DNA of 64,000 nt from Aromatoleum buckelii. Its GTDB lineage: Bacteria; Pseudomonadota; Gammaproteobacteria; Burkholderiales; Rhodocyclaceae. Shown one piece after another: positions 18,116-26,664 of this stretch. Numbering within the stretch: position 1 is the stretch's first letter; each line of letters begins with the position of its first letter. The stretch spans positions 868,001 through 932,000 of the forward strand of contig NZ_WTVH02000009.1 in NCBI RefSeq assembly GCF_012910785.2, written 5' to 3'. Under the pieces are notes generated by a model that searched no databases, was not told where the DNA came from, and saw only the letters and a program-made list of their open reading frames with translations. A program made the translations under genes and the position numbers.

Positions 18116-19774
18116 GTGCGCATGAGGGATGACATGTTCGACATGGCATTGAACGACGAGCAGGGTGAGGATGCCTCGGTCGGCTATGAAGCGCTCTTTC
18201 GCAACACGCCCGTGGCGATCTGCCACCTGTTCAACCGCACGATCAAACGCTGTAACCGGCGATACGAGGAAGTGTTCGGGTACGAACCCGGCGAACTCGA
18301 CAACCAGTCGGTTCGCGTGCATTACCCGAGCGACGAATTGTTTTCGCCGTTCGGCCGGAAATACGGCCACTTCTTCGAACGCGGTCACACGTTCAAGGAC
18401 GAACGGCCGTTCGTGCGCAAGGACGGCACGCTGATCTGGTGCATCGTCACCGGCACCTTGCTCGACCCGGCCAACCCGAAGCTCGGCAGCATCTGGGTGG
18501 TGCAGGACATCTCCGAGCACAAGCGGATCGAGGACGAATTGAAGGCCGACGTCGAGAAGCTCGAAATCGTCGTGCAGCAGCGGACCGTGGAGCTCAGCCG
18601 GCACGTCGCGAGCCTGGAGGAGGAAGTCGCGACGCGCCAGCGCGCCGAGGAAGCCGCGAACGAGAATCGCGAGAAATACCAGAAGCTCTTCCACATGCTG
18701 CCGATCGGCATTTCGATCACGGATACGCACGGCACCATCCTCGAGGCCAATTGCCAATTTGCCGAGATGGTCGGCGTGCGGCGTGCCGCGCCCGAGAACT
18801 GGCGGAAACTGCCGCTGCGCTTCTTCCTGCACGACGGCACGGAGATCCCGAGGCATCGCCTGCCTTGGCAGATCCGCGACTTCCAGAAGGATTCGATCAA
18901 CAACATCGAAATCGGGATGCGCGACGAGAAGGGACGCAAGCTGCGCTGGCTGAGCGTCAGCTCGTCGCTGATCGAGCGCAAGGACCAGCAGTTCGTCGTC
19001 GCCGCCTTCACCGACATTACCTACCGCAAGCGCATCGAAGAGCTCGAACGGCTGCGCCACGCGGAGCTCACGCGGCTCGGGCGCATCAACTCGATGGCCG
19101 AAATGGGGGCCGCCCTTGCGCACCAGATGGGGCAGCCGCTGGTGTCCGCGGTCAATTACCTGAACGGCTGCATGCTGCGTCTCGAGCGCGTCGACGGCGT
19201 CGGGGAAATATCCGAGTCGATGGGGCTTGCGCTGAAGTATCTCGAGCAGGCGGGCGAGATCCTGCGCCACGTCAAGGAGTTCGTCTGCAAGCACAAGCCG
19301 GACAAGGAACCCGAGAACATCAACGAGGTGATCCAGGATGCGCTCTCGTTCCTCAATTTCGAGGTCCGCCGTCACGACGTCAGTGTCGACTTGCGCCTAC
19401 TGCAAGAACCCCCGCTGGTGCCGCTGTGCAAGGTCGAGATCCAGCAGGTGTTGTTCAACCTGATGAAAAACGGCATGGAGGCGATGACGAGCCTGCCGCC
19501 CGAGGCGCGCAAGCTCGTGATCGGCAGCGAGATCGTCGACGCGGGCGGGGCGATGAAGGTGTTCGTCCAGGACCACGGCACGGGGCTCGAGAAGCGGTCC
19601 GCGAAGCGCGTGTTCGAGCCCTACTTTTCCACCAAGCCCGACGGGATGGGCATCGGCCTGACGATCTGCCGCTCGATCGTCGAGTCGCACGGCGGACAGC
19701 TTTCGTTTTCGAGGATCGGCAAGGGCGGGTCGCGCTTTCAATTCACCTTGCCGATGTAGGGGAGATCCGCGCCG
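18116..19774 (+). repeat. 1.66-kb direct repeat carrying tdiS, copy 1
   Basis: Matches 50383-52041 without insertions or deletions (constant offset 32,267), with only scattered substitutions. The boundaries are exact: similarity starts at gtgcgcatgaggg just before the tdiS ATG and ends 15 bp after its stop. Confidence 0.95.
18122..19759 (+). CDS. tdiS: Sensor histidine kinase TdiS (toluene-responsive two-component system), copy 1
   Basis: Cytoplasmic PAS-type kinase, partner of TdiR downstream, known in Thauera/Aromatoleum as the regulator of bss and bbs genes. Using ATG 18122 (545 residues) the order is PAS 1 (about 22-130), coiled coil (about 133-188), PAS 2 (about 190-300), HisKA with phospho-acceptor H334 in LAHQMGQPL, then HATPase_c with the N box NLMKNGMEAM, G1 DHGTGL and G2 GMGIGLTICRS. 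No membrane segment is present, so it senses an intracellular signal. Starts at GTG 18011, ATG 18056 or GTG 18116 are also open; 18122 is chosen because identity with the second copy (50389) begins there. tdiR follows 69 bp later. Expression probably depends on the sigma54 promoter at 17976. Confidence 0.92.
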   Translation: MRDDMFDMALNDEQGEDASVGYEALFRNTPVAICHLFNRTIKRCNRRYEEVFGYEPGELDNQSVRVHYPSDELFSPFGRKYGHFFERGHTFKDERPFVRKDGTLIWCIVTGTLLDPANPKLGSIWVVQDISEHKRIEDELKADVEKLEIVVQQRTVELSRHVASLEEEVATRQRAEEAANENREKYQKLFHMLPIGISITDTHGTILEANCQFAEMVGVRRAAPENWRKLPLRFFLHDGTEIPRHRLPWQIRDFQKDSINNIEIGMRDEKGRKLRWLSVSSSLIERKDQQFVVAAFTDITYRKRIEELERLRHAELTRLGRINSMAEMGAALAHQMGQPLVSAVNYLNGCMLRLERVDGVGEISESMGLALKYLEQAGEILRHVKEFVCKHKPDKEPENINEVIQDALSFLNFEVRRHDVSVDLRLLQEPPLVPLCKVEIQQVLFNLMKNGMEAMTSLPPEARKLVIGSEIVDAGGAMKVFVQDHGTGLEKRSAKRVFEPYFSTKPDGMGIGLTICRSIVESHGGQLSFSRIGKGGSRFQFTLPM

Positions 19775-19828
19775 GCACGAAGACCGAAGAGTCTCGGGCG
19801 GCGCAGGCCATGCACAAAGGAGGAGACA

Positions 19829-20485
19829 ATGCAGGTCGAAAAAGTATTGCCGACGGTGTTTGTCGTCGATGACGAAGAATCGGTGCGCCATTCGTTGAAG
19901 TGGTTGCTCGGTTCGATCGCCCTTGACGTGAAAATGTACGAGTCGCCGGAGGCGTTTCTCGACGCCGATATTTCGTGTGCCTACGGCTGCCTGATTCTTG
20001 ACGTGCGGATGCAGTCGCTCAGCGGCCTGCAACTCCAGGAGGCGCTGTGCGAGCGTGGCTTCAACCTGCCGATCATCTTTCTCTCCGCCTACGGGGATGC
20101 GCAGATGGGAGCGCAGGCAATCAAGAAAGGCGCTATCGACTTTCTGCAGAAACCCTACCGCAACCAGGATCTGCTTGATGCCGTCAATGCGGCCCTGACC
20201 GAGAGCAAGGAGACACTGGGCAAGCAAAGCGAGCGGCACAAGTACCGCGACTGTCTCGAGAGCCTCTCGCTGAGGGAAAAGGAAACCTTCGATCTCGTCG
20301 TCGAGGGAAACAGCAGCAAGGAAATTGCGCGGATCCTGGGGATCAGCCCGAAGACAGTGGAGGCGCACCGGGGGCGGCTGATGAGCAAGCTGGGTGTCCG
20401 CTCGTCGGGCGAGCTGATTCAGCTGTCGATGCTCACGAACAGCCACTGCGTCGACTGCAAATGGGCGTGCCGGCCCTCGCGGTGA
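19829..20485 (+). CDS. tdiR: Response regulator TdiR (FixJ/NarL type)
   Basis: A 218-residue regulator with an N-terminal receiver domain (about 8-122): acidic pocket D14-D15, phospho-acceptor D58 in LILDVRM, and the conserved Lys in FLQKPY. A LuxR-type helix-turn-helix follows (about 145-205, LSLREKETFDLVVEGNSSKE, with ISPKTVEAHRGRLMSKL as the recognition part). The C-terminus is unusually cysteine-containing (HCVDCKWAC). An AAGGAGG ribosome site precedes ATG 19829. Together with TdiS it activates the bss and bbs promoters in related strains. The candidate operator is the 20-bp box found three times in this window. Only one tdiR exists here, although tdiS is duplicated. Confidence 0.95.
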   Translation: MQVEKVLPTVFVVDDEESVRHSLKWLLGSIALDVKMYESPEAFLDADISCAYGCLILDVRMQSLSGLQLQEALCERGFNLPIIFLSAYGDAQMGAQAIKKGAIDFLQKPYRNQDLLDAVNAALTESKETLGKQSERHKYRDCLESLSLREKETFDLVVEGNSSKEIARILGISPKTVEAHRGRLMSKLGVRSSGELIQLSMLTNSHCVDCKWACRPSR

Positions 20486-20985
20486 TCGAGGCATCAACCG
20501 ACTATCACTTCGGCAATCAGACGTACGTCACGCTTACATGGCGTCACGGTGGGGCGGCAAGGAGAAGTTGAACACGCGACCCTGCTCGACAGTGAGGAGC
20601 GCGACACCGGTTCGTTACCTGTGCCTCGTTCCTGTCACCGCAGTGGTAGTTCGATGCAACATGCATTGCAGAACGTCGCCGTTCAGTCTCCGAGAACGTC
20701 TTCGGCCTGGGGCTACTCGTAAAGTCGGCCCTATCCGTTGAGGTGCCGGCGTCTGTCAGCGAACCCGCCGAGCATTCCGCCGGGTTCGGACTAGGAGCGA
20801 GCGTTCGAGCGTTTCAAGGGCCTGAGGGCGGCGGGTGACTTCGAAAGCTTGGGCTATCGGGCATTGCAGCCTTGCATCGCGCCTTCGACCCCCGTCAGGC
20901 GGGCGTCGGATATCACCTCGGATATCACATCCGTCAGCAGGTATGGCTGCGGTTCGCCACGCGGCTAGGAAGAACTCCCTATTCG
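20486..20985. other. Intergenic stretch between tdiR and the export operon
   Basis: About 500 bp without a supported gene. An imperfect hairpin GAACCCG...CGGGTTC (about 20760-20788) lacks a T tract and may be a weak terminator for tdiSR. The promoter of the next operon starts at 20986. Confidence 0.5.
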
Positions 20986-21031
20986 TTAGGTGTCCGCACC
21001 AATTGTTGGCCGCGCGGGCGAAGCCTACATT
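20986..21031 (+). promoter_or_regulatory. Putative TdiR box and sigma70 promoter of the export operon
   Basis: Box TTAGGTGTCCGCACCAATTG (20986-21005) contains the dyad GGTG-N4-CACC. Its end overlaps a -35 TTGTTG (21003-21008), then 17 bp, then a -10 TACATT (21026-21031). The same box and spacing occur before bbsA and bssD. Confidence 0.7.
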
Positions 21032-21117
21032 CTGACCATCGTGCGGGGCGGTTTCACGTGCAAGGGCCGGGACTGCGCGACGCGCACCGACCACACCCAA
21101 ACGGAGGAGACAAACTC

Positions 21118-22095
21118 ATGAATATCCAGGCGAAGCCATGGTACGTCGCGGTTCTTGGCGTATCGCTTTGCGCGACGCTCGTAGGATGCGGTGTATCGGC
21201 AAGTCCGTCGAACATCCCCGGTGCCACGTCGGGCATCATCAAGCGATCCGATGCGTTTCAGGCGGCTGCGGACAACGGGAAGACGACAGTGGTTGTCGGG
21301 GCGACGGGAGTTGTGCTGACGTCGGTCGATCGCGGCAACAGCTGGTCGCGGCACCAGCTCGATCCCTTCAGCTCGTTCGTCGGTGTCGCGGCTTGTGCTG
21401 ACGGCAGCTTTGCCGCGCTCGATTTCTTTCATCGGGTGTGGATCGCGGATGCTGCTGGTGACAACTGGCAAGCCCGCACAATCGAGGAGCCGGCCAATCC
21501 GCTCGCAATCACCTGCGACGGCAAGGGCCGTCTGTGGGTGGTGGGTAGCGGGAGCACCATCGCATCGAGCACCGACCGTGGTGCAACCTGGAACACGACA
21601 GTCGTCGGCGACGACGCCATGCTTGCCAGCGTCCAGTTCATCGACGAGCGCGAAGGATTCGTCACCGGAGAATTCGGCGCCGTCTATCGGACCGGCGACG
21701 CCGGGATGACGTGGGAGAAATTGGCGGCGATCGGCGACGACTTCTATCCCTACGCGGCCGTCTTCGCCGACAGCGATCGCGGCTGGGTTTCGGGTCTCGC
21801 CGGGGTGGTCATGCAGACCACCGATGGCGGAAAGAGCTGGAGCAAGCGGATCAACGATGCGGGTGCGCCGATTTACGGATTGGTCCTCGACAGTGGCAAC
21901 CCGGTCGGCGTCGGGGTGAACGGGCTCGTATTCCGGCTGAGCGACGACGAGTGGAAGCTCGCCGATGCCCACAAGGCGAGTTACCTGCGCGCCGTTCTGC
22001 CGCTCGGCGACGGGCGACTTCTTCTCGCGGGCGGGGCGGGCAGCGTGGAAATCACGAGCTCCGCCAGCGGCAAGAACGTCACGGCGAACAATTGA
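21118..22095 (+). CDS. YCF48-like beta-propeller lipoprotein of a hydrophobic-substrate export cassette
   Basis: A 325-residue predicted lipoprotein. A signal peptide with lipobox ends near residue 25 (SLCATLVGCGVS). The rest is a series of BNR/Asp-box-like repeats (SVDRGNSWS, SSTDRGATWN, RTGDAGMTWE, QTTDGGKSWS) as in YCF48/Hcf136 beta-propellers. Proteins of this type often stand next to MMPL transporters, DUF1302 and DUF1329 genes in bacteria that use hydrophobic compounds; their biochemical role is unproven. ATG 21118 is preceded by GGAGGAG. First gene of a four-gene operon behind a putative TdiR box, so it should be induced with the toluene pathway. The stop is 13 bp before the transporter gene. 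Confidence 0.85.
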   Translation: MNIQAKPWYVAVLGVSLCATLVGCGVSASPSNIPGATSGIIKRSDAFQAAADNGKTTVVVGATGVVLTSVDRGNSWSRHQLDPFSSFVGVAACADGSFAALDFFHRVWIADAAGDNWQARTIEEPANPLAITCDGKGRLWVVGSGSTIASSTDRGATWNTTVVGDDAMLASVQFIDEREGFVTGEFGAVYRTGDAGMTWEKLAAIGDDFYPYAAVFADSDRGWVSGLAGVVMQTTDGGKSWSKRINDAGAPIYGLVLDSGNPVGVGVNGLVFRLSDDEWKLADAHKASYLRAVLPLGDGRLLLAGGAGSVEITSSASGKNVTANN

Positions 22096-22108
22096 GCGAG
22101 GTCACGTC

Positions 22109-24532
22109 ATGCGTCATCGTTTTACCCACGCCGTCCATCAGCTGGAGAACATCGTCTTCAGATTTCCGCGCGCGATCCTGGCGGCGATCCTTCTGGTGAC
22201 GGTGTTCTTCGCATTGAAGGTTCCCGGGCTGCAGATCTACACGGCGTTCGAAGATCTGCTGCCGCAAAACCATCCCTACATCCAGTTGCACAACGAGATT
22301 CGCGGCAGTTTCGGCGGCGCCAGTCAGATCGTCGTCGCTCTCGAGGTCGAAGATGGAACCATCTTCACCAATGAAACGCTGTCGCGCCTGCATCGCCTGA
22401 CGCAGGCGGTCGACAATCTGTCGAGCGTGAATCACAACCAGGTCTCCAGTCTCGCTCATCGAACGGTGCGCAAGATCTGGCTGACCGAGAGCGGCGAGAT
22501 GATCTCGCGGCTGTACTACGATCCGACGCAGCCGAAACTCGGCATCGAAGAGCTCGAGGCGCTCAAGAACGACGTCATGGCCAACCCGCGCGTCTATGGC
22601 CTGCTCGTGTCGCCCGATCTCAAGTCGGCCTTGATCAAGGCCCAACTCAACGAGGCGGACGACATCGATTACGGCAAGACCTTCGCCGAACTGCAGGCGG
22701 TGCGCGCGCGCGAGGCCGCGGAGGGGGTCCGAATCCATGCGACCGGCAACCCGGTGCTGATCGGCTGGGTGTACACCTACCTGCCGCAGATCGTACAGAT
22801 CTTCCTCTACACGCTCGCGCTGATGGTGGCGCTGCTGGTGATGTATTTCCGCCGTCTGTATGGCGTGCTGCTGCCCTTGCTCGGAATCGTGGTGTCATCG
22901 ATCTGGGGGCTCGGCTTCATCTCGCTGATGGGGTGGAACCTCGATCCGCTGAACCTGGTGATTCCTTTCCTCATCGCGGCCCGTGCGATGTCGCACAGCA
23001 TCCAACTGGTCGAGCGGTATTACTTCGAACTCGGCCGGACGAACAGTTCGCGGCAGGCCGCCCGCAACGCGTTCGACGATCTGTTCCGGCCCGGCTCGCT
23101 AGCGATCGTCGTCGATGCCGCAGGCATTCTCGTGCTGGCGCTGGGGGCGGCGCCGATCAACACGAAGATGGGCTATTACGCGGGGTTCTGGGCGTTTACC
23201 GTGGTGTTCACCGTGCTCCTCGTCGTGCCGCTGCTGCTGCTCGTCCTGCCGCAGCCGCGGGTGAGGGCGGAGCGCCCGAGCATACTGCGCAAGCTGGTCG
23301 TTAGGGTTTTCGGCGTGGTCGGCCACCGCAGCGGATCGATCGCGGTGCTGGCCGGGGCGGCCGTCCTCGTCACCACGGGCGCCTGGCTGAGTCTGGGCGT
23401 GCAGATCGGCGAAGCCGAGCCGGGAAGCCCGTTGCTCTATCCGCAGCACGACTACAACGTGTCGTCGCGCGCGATCAACCACAGCTTTCCCGGCTCGGAA
23501 GAGCTCTACATCGTGGCGAGGACGGCAGACAAAGGCGGGCTCAAGAATCCCGAAGTGCTGCGCGCGATCGAGTCGTTCCAGAAGACGATGCTGAACGATC
23601 CCAACGTCGGCGGTACGAAGGCATTGCCGGGACTGATCCGGTCGGTCAACGGCCTCATCCACAACACCGACCCGCGCTGGAATCAGATCCCCTCCGACCC
23701 GAACGAGATCGGCGGCCTGATGTTTACGTTCATGGCGGCGAGTCCGATCCCGGGGGCGCTGAACGAATACACCAACACCGACGAGAATCTCGCCAACGTC
23801 GTCTTCTTCTACAAGGACCATCAGGCGCAAACCATCGATCGCGCGATCGCGCTGGCGAAGGAGGGGATCGACGCGCCGTCGAGCAAGGCGCCCGGTCTGA
23901 GCATCGAGTTGGCCGGCGGCATGATCGGAGTCAACGCGGCGATCAACGATGCGGTCCGCCACGATAACTTCCTGATCGTCCCCCTGGTGCTCGCGCTGTC
24001 GTTCGCCTTCGTGTGGGCCTTCTACGGCTCACTGCACGCGGGGTGGCTGATGGTGCTGCCGATGATCTTCGCCACCGTGATGACTTACGCGTACATGAGC
24101 GTCCAACACATCGGCATGAACGTCAATACCGTGCCGGTGATCGCCGTCGGCATCGGGGTCGGCATCGATTATGCGATCTACATCATGAATCGCATCCGTG
24201 AAGAGATGGCGGTGTTGCAGGACCTCCGCCGGGCAGTCCTGAAGGCGATCGCGACAACCGGATTCGCGGTCTCCTTCACCGCCATGACGCTGATTGCCGG
24301 CGTCGTGATGTGGATCCTGCTGTCGGACCTGCGCTTCCAGTCGGATGCCGCGCTGCTGCTCAGCCTGATGCTGATCCTGAACGTCGTGGCGGCGATGCTG
24401 CTGGTGCCGGCGTGGGTCATGATCTTCAAGCCGCGCTTCATCACCGCGGTGTATCTCGACGAGGACGAGGTGCTCCAGATTCGCGAGCCGGAGCCGCAAG
24501 GGCCCAGCGTCGCGCTCGCCCAAGGGGCGTAA
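22109..24532 (+). CDS. RND-superfamily (MMPL) transporter
   Basis: An 807-residue inner-membrane protein with the two-repeat plan of hydrophobe exporters: one N-terminal membrane helix (about 22-40), a large periplasmic loop with an ENxP-like EDLLPQNHPY, a block of five helices (about 225-400), then the second helix (about 420-440), loop and block (about 630-790). The conserved GIGVGIDYAIYIMNRIREE region in the C-terminal block fits the MMPL/SSD class. In related degraders such proteins are proposed to move hydrophobic substrates or lipids, possibly protecting membranes against solvents. ATG 22109 is chosen over the open upstream frame because it follows the lipoprotein stop directly and has an AGG ribosome site. 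Confidence 0.88.
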   Translation: MRHRFTHAVHQLENIVFRFPRAILAAILLVTVFFALKVPGLQIYTAFEDLLPQNHPYIQLHNEIRGSFGGASQIVVALEVEDGTIFTNETLSRLHRLTQAVDNLSSVNHNQVSSLAHRTVRKIWLTESGEMISRLYYDPTQPKLGIEELEALKNDVMANPRVYGLLVSPDLKSALIKAQLNEADDIDYGKTFAELQAVRAREAAEGVRIHATGNPVLIGWVYTYLPQIVQIFLYTLALMVALLVMYFRRLYGVLLPLLGIVVSSIWGLGFISLMGWNLDPLNLVIPFLIAARAMSHSIQLVERYYFELGRTNSSRQAARNAFDDLFRPGSLAIVVDAAGILVLALGAAPINTKMGYYAGFWAFTVVFTVLLVVPLLLLVLPQPRVRAERPSILRKLVVRVFGVVGHRSGSIAVLAGAAVLVTTGAWLSLGVQIGEAEPGSPLLYPQHDYNVSSRAINHSFPGSEELYIVARTADKGGLKNPEVLRAIESFQKTMLNDPNVGGTKALPGLIRSVNGLIHNTDPRWNQIPSDPNEIGGLMFTFMAASPIPGALNEYTNTDENLANVVFFYKDHQAQTIDRAIALAKEGIDAPSSKAPGLSIELAGGMIGVNAAINDAVRHDNFLIVPLVLALSFAFVWAFYGSLHAGWLMVLPMIFATVMTYAYMSVQHIGMNVNTVPVIAVGIGVGIDYAIYIMNRIREEMAVLQDLRRAVLKAIATTGFAVSFTAMTLIAGVVMWILLSDLRFQSDAALLLSLMLILNVVAAMLLVPAWVMIFKPRFITAVYLDEDEVLQIREPEPQGPSVALAQGA

Positions 24533-24599
24533 CGGCGCCCCGGGCGGGCGCAAGACTCGAACAAGAACCCACAGGGTCCACCAAAGGAGGAAATGCTGT

Positions 24600-26645
24600 A
24601 TGCACACGGCAGGGGAGTTTTCGCGTCCAAAAATCAGAATTCTCGTCGCGGCGCTGTCACTGACGGTAGGAGGACCGTTGCTGGCGGCCGACGAGAACCT
24701 TCCGGACCTGGCGGGCGGCGCTTCGCCCTGGGCTGCGGATGTCTATTACGAGAACCACACCGCCCGGCGCCGGCACGCGGGGCTCGCCAAGTTCCGCAAT
24801 ACGCTGCAGGTCGAAGCCGACAAGCAGATCGGCGATGGCTGGGCCGTCCGCGGCATTCTGCGGGGCAGCTGGGATGGCGTGTACCGGATGAACAAGGACG
24901 AGTACGGCCGCCGCGCCGGCGGCCCGATCCTGCTCGAAAACACGGCTGCGCCGCTGTTGCCGCCGGTGCCGACCACTGCCGGCACGCCGCTCAATCTGCC
25001 CCAGGTTCCGCACGGCGGGGGCATCAACAACCCGATCGGCACCGCGATCGGGCTGCCGCCGACAAACGCTTTCGGCTTCGATCTCGCCGCCAATCCGAAC
25101 GACGCGATGCGCGTGCTCGGCGACCGCTGGCACCGGACCGAGGGCGGTATCGCTTTCGGTGTCCCGGTCCGGCCATGCGACAGCGATTCGCGAGGATGCC
25201 GGAATTTCGGCGGCTACGGCGACCTCGACGTGCACGAGCTCGAAACGCCGGAGTTCAACGACCGGCTCGATTTCCTGCGCGAGCTCTACGCGAAGAAGAC
25301 GATCCCGCTTGCGGACGGCACCGAACTCTTCGTCAAGCTCGGTCGCCAGCAGGTGGTCTGGGGGCGCACGGATCTTTTCCGCGTCCTAGACGTCGTCAAC
25401 CCCGTCGATTACTCGCGCAACAACATCTACGACGAACTGCAGGATATCCGGATCCCGATGTGGATCGCGCAGGCCGAGTATCGCATGGGGGCGAGCGAGG
25501 CCATGCAGGACCGGAACGTGCAAGTGGTGTGGAATTTCGACAAGTTTCGGCCAAGCAACCTCGGTCAGTGCGGTTCTCCGAATGTCATGCTCGATGCCAG
25601 CTGCTACTTCCGTGGCATGGCCAATCTGTGGGACAACGGCGGCACCGTCGCCAATTTCGCCTCCGTGCCGCCGGGAACCGCGGGCGCGTGGGCGGCGACT
25701 GACTTCGGACCGCACCAGATCGGCATCCGCAAGGTCCATCTGCCCGAATGGTCGCTCGCGAACACGCAGCTTGGGGTGAAGTACGAGGGGGTGACTAAGG
25801 ACGGCCTCGCGTTCTCGATCAATGCGCTGACCTACCGCTCGCAACTGCCGAGCCTGCATGCCTTCGGCACTGGCACGGTGAACCCCTTCACTGGCGCGAG
25901 CGGCAATACGACGCCACCGGCGGCGGGTGTCCCGGTCAGCCACCTGATCGCCTTCGACGTCCATTACCCGCGCGTCAACCTCATCGGCGGATCGCTCGAT
26001 TTCCAGATCCCGGACGCCGACGTCGCGGTCCGCATGGAAACCGCGCTGACCCGCGGCGAGGAGTTCGCCAACACGGCCCGGCCCAGGTTGTACTCGAAGA
26101 ACAAAGTGCTGCGGACGGTGATCGGCGTGGACCGTCCGACTTTCATCCCCTTCATCAGCAAGACGCGGGCGACGTTGGTTTCGGCGCAGTTGTTCTGGCA
26201 GCACATTTTCGATCACGAGCAGCACGACGGTCCGCTCGGCAAGACCGGCATGGTCGACTGGAAGGACAACCTGACCGGCACGCTGCTGATCAAGGGCTTT
26301 CTGGCGAACGACCGCGTGAGCCCGCAGGTGATCATGGCACGGGAGTTCCGCGCGAAGGCCTATACCGTGGCGCCGCAGATCGAATGGAGCGTGACCGACG
26401 ACTTCAAGCTCACCTTCGGGGCCAACTTCAAGTACGGCAGCGGCAATGACCACTTCAAGTTCGATGACTGCCGTTCGTGCAACCCCTATCCGCCGTTCAC
26501 CACCTACACCGCCTCCGGACAGCCGTTCGTGCCTGGATCGGCGGGTCTGTCGGGCTTCGAGCCGCTCGGTCGCTTCCGCGCCGGACCGATCGGCGCCGCA
26601 GTGGCGGAGGACGACATCTACCTGATGGTCCGCTATCGGTTCTGA
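24600..26645 (+). CDS. DUF1302 outer-membrane protein
   Basis: A 681-residue protein with an N-terminal signal peptide ending near AALSLTVGGPLLAADE. It has the aromatic-rich alternating pattern of a beta-barrel and a terminal Phe (DDIYLMVRYRF), the usual recognition end for outer-membrane insertion. The family (DUF1302) nearly always accompanies DUF1329 proteins and RND transporters and is thought to help hydrophobic compounds cross the outer membrane. An AAAGGAGGAAATG ribosome site precedes ATG 24600. It follows the transporter by 67 bp and precedes DUF1329 by 19 bp. Two cysteine pairs (C-x6-C, C-x2-C) in the loops may form disulphides. Confidence 0.85.
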   Translation: MHTAGEFSRPKIRILVAALSLTVGGPLLAADENLPDLAGGASPWAADVYYENHTARRRHAGLAKFRNTLQVEADKQIGDGWAVRGILRGSWDGVYRMNKDEYGRRAGGPILLENTAAPLLPPVPTTAGTPLNLPQVPHGGGINNPIGTAIGLPPTNAFGFDLAANPNDAMRVLGDRWHRTEGGIAFGVPVRPCDSDSRGCRNFGGYGDLDVHELETPEFNDRLDFLRELYAKKTIPLADGTELFVKLGRQQVVWGRTDLFRVLDVVNPVDYSRNNIYDELQDIRIPMWIAQAEYRMGASEAMQDRNVQVVWNFDKFRPSNLGQCGSPNVMLDASCYFRGMANLWDNGGTVANFASVPPGTAGAWAATDFGPHQIGIRKVHLPEWSLANTQLGVKYEGVTKDGLAFSINALTYRSQLPSLHAFGTGTVNPFTGASGNTTPPAAGVPVSHLIAFDVHYPRVNLIGGSLDFQIPDADVAVRMETALTRGEEFANTARPRLYSKNKVLRTVIGVDRPTFIPFISKTRATLVSAQLFWQHIFDHEQHDGPLGKTGMVDWKDNLTGTLLIKGFLANDRVSPQVIMAREFRAKAYTVAPQIEWSVTDDFKLTFGANFKYGSGNDHFKFDDCRSCNPYPPFTTYTASGQPFVPGSAGLSGFEPLGRFRAGPIGAAVAEDDIYLMVRYRF

Positions 26646-26664
26646 TAATCATCGAGAGGAGACA

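Noticed and set aside
17957-19375. 472-codon open frame on the minus strand across tdiS (repeated at 50197-51642)
   Set aside because: It is the antisense shadow of the GC-rich kinase gene, recurs with the tdiS duplication, and has no domain or ribosome site.
20760-20788. Rho-independent terminator of tdiSR
   Set aside because: The imperfect hairpin has no T tract; it may be structural only.
24593-25702. 369-codon plus-strand frame overlapping the DUF1302 gene
   Set aside because: Arg/Gly-rich out-of-frame translation of the real gene, which has the signal peptide, barrel pattern and ribosome site.
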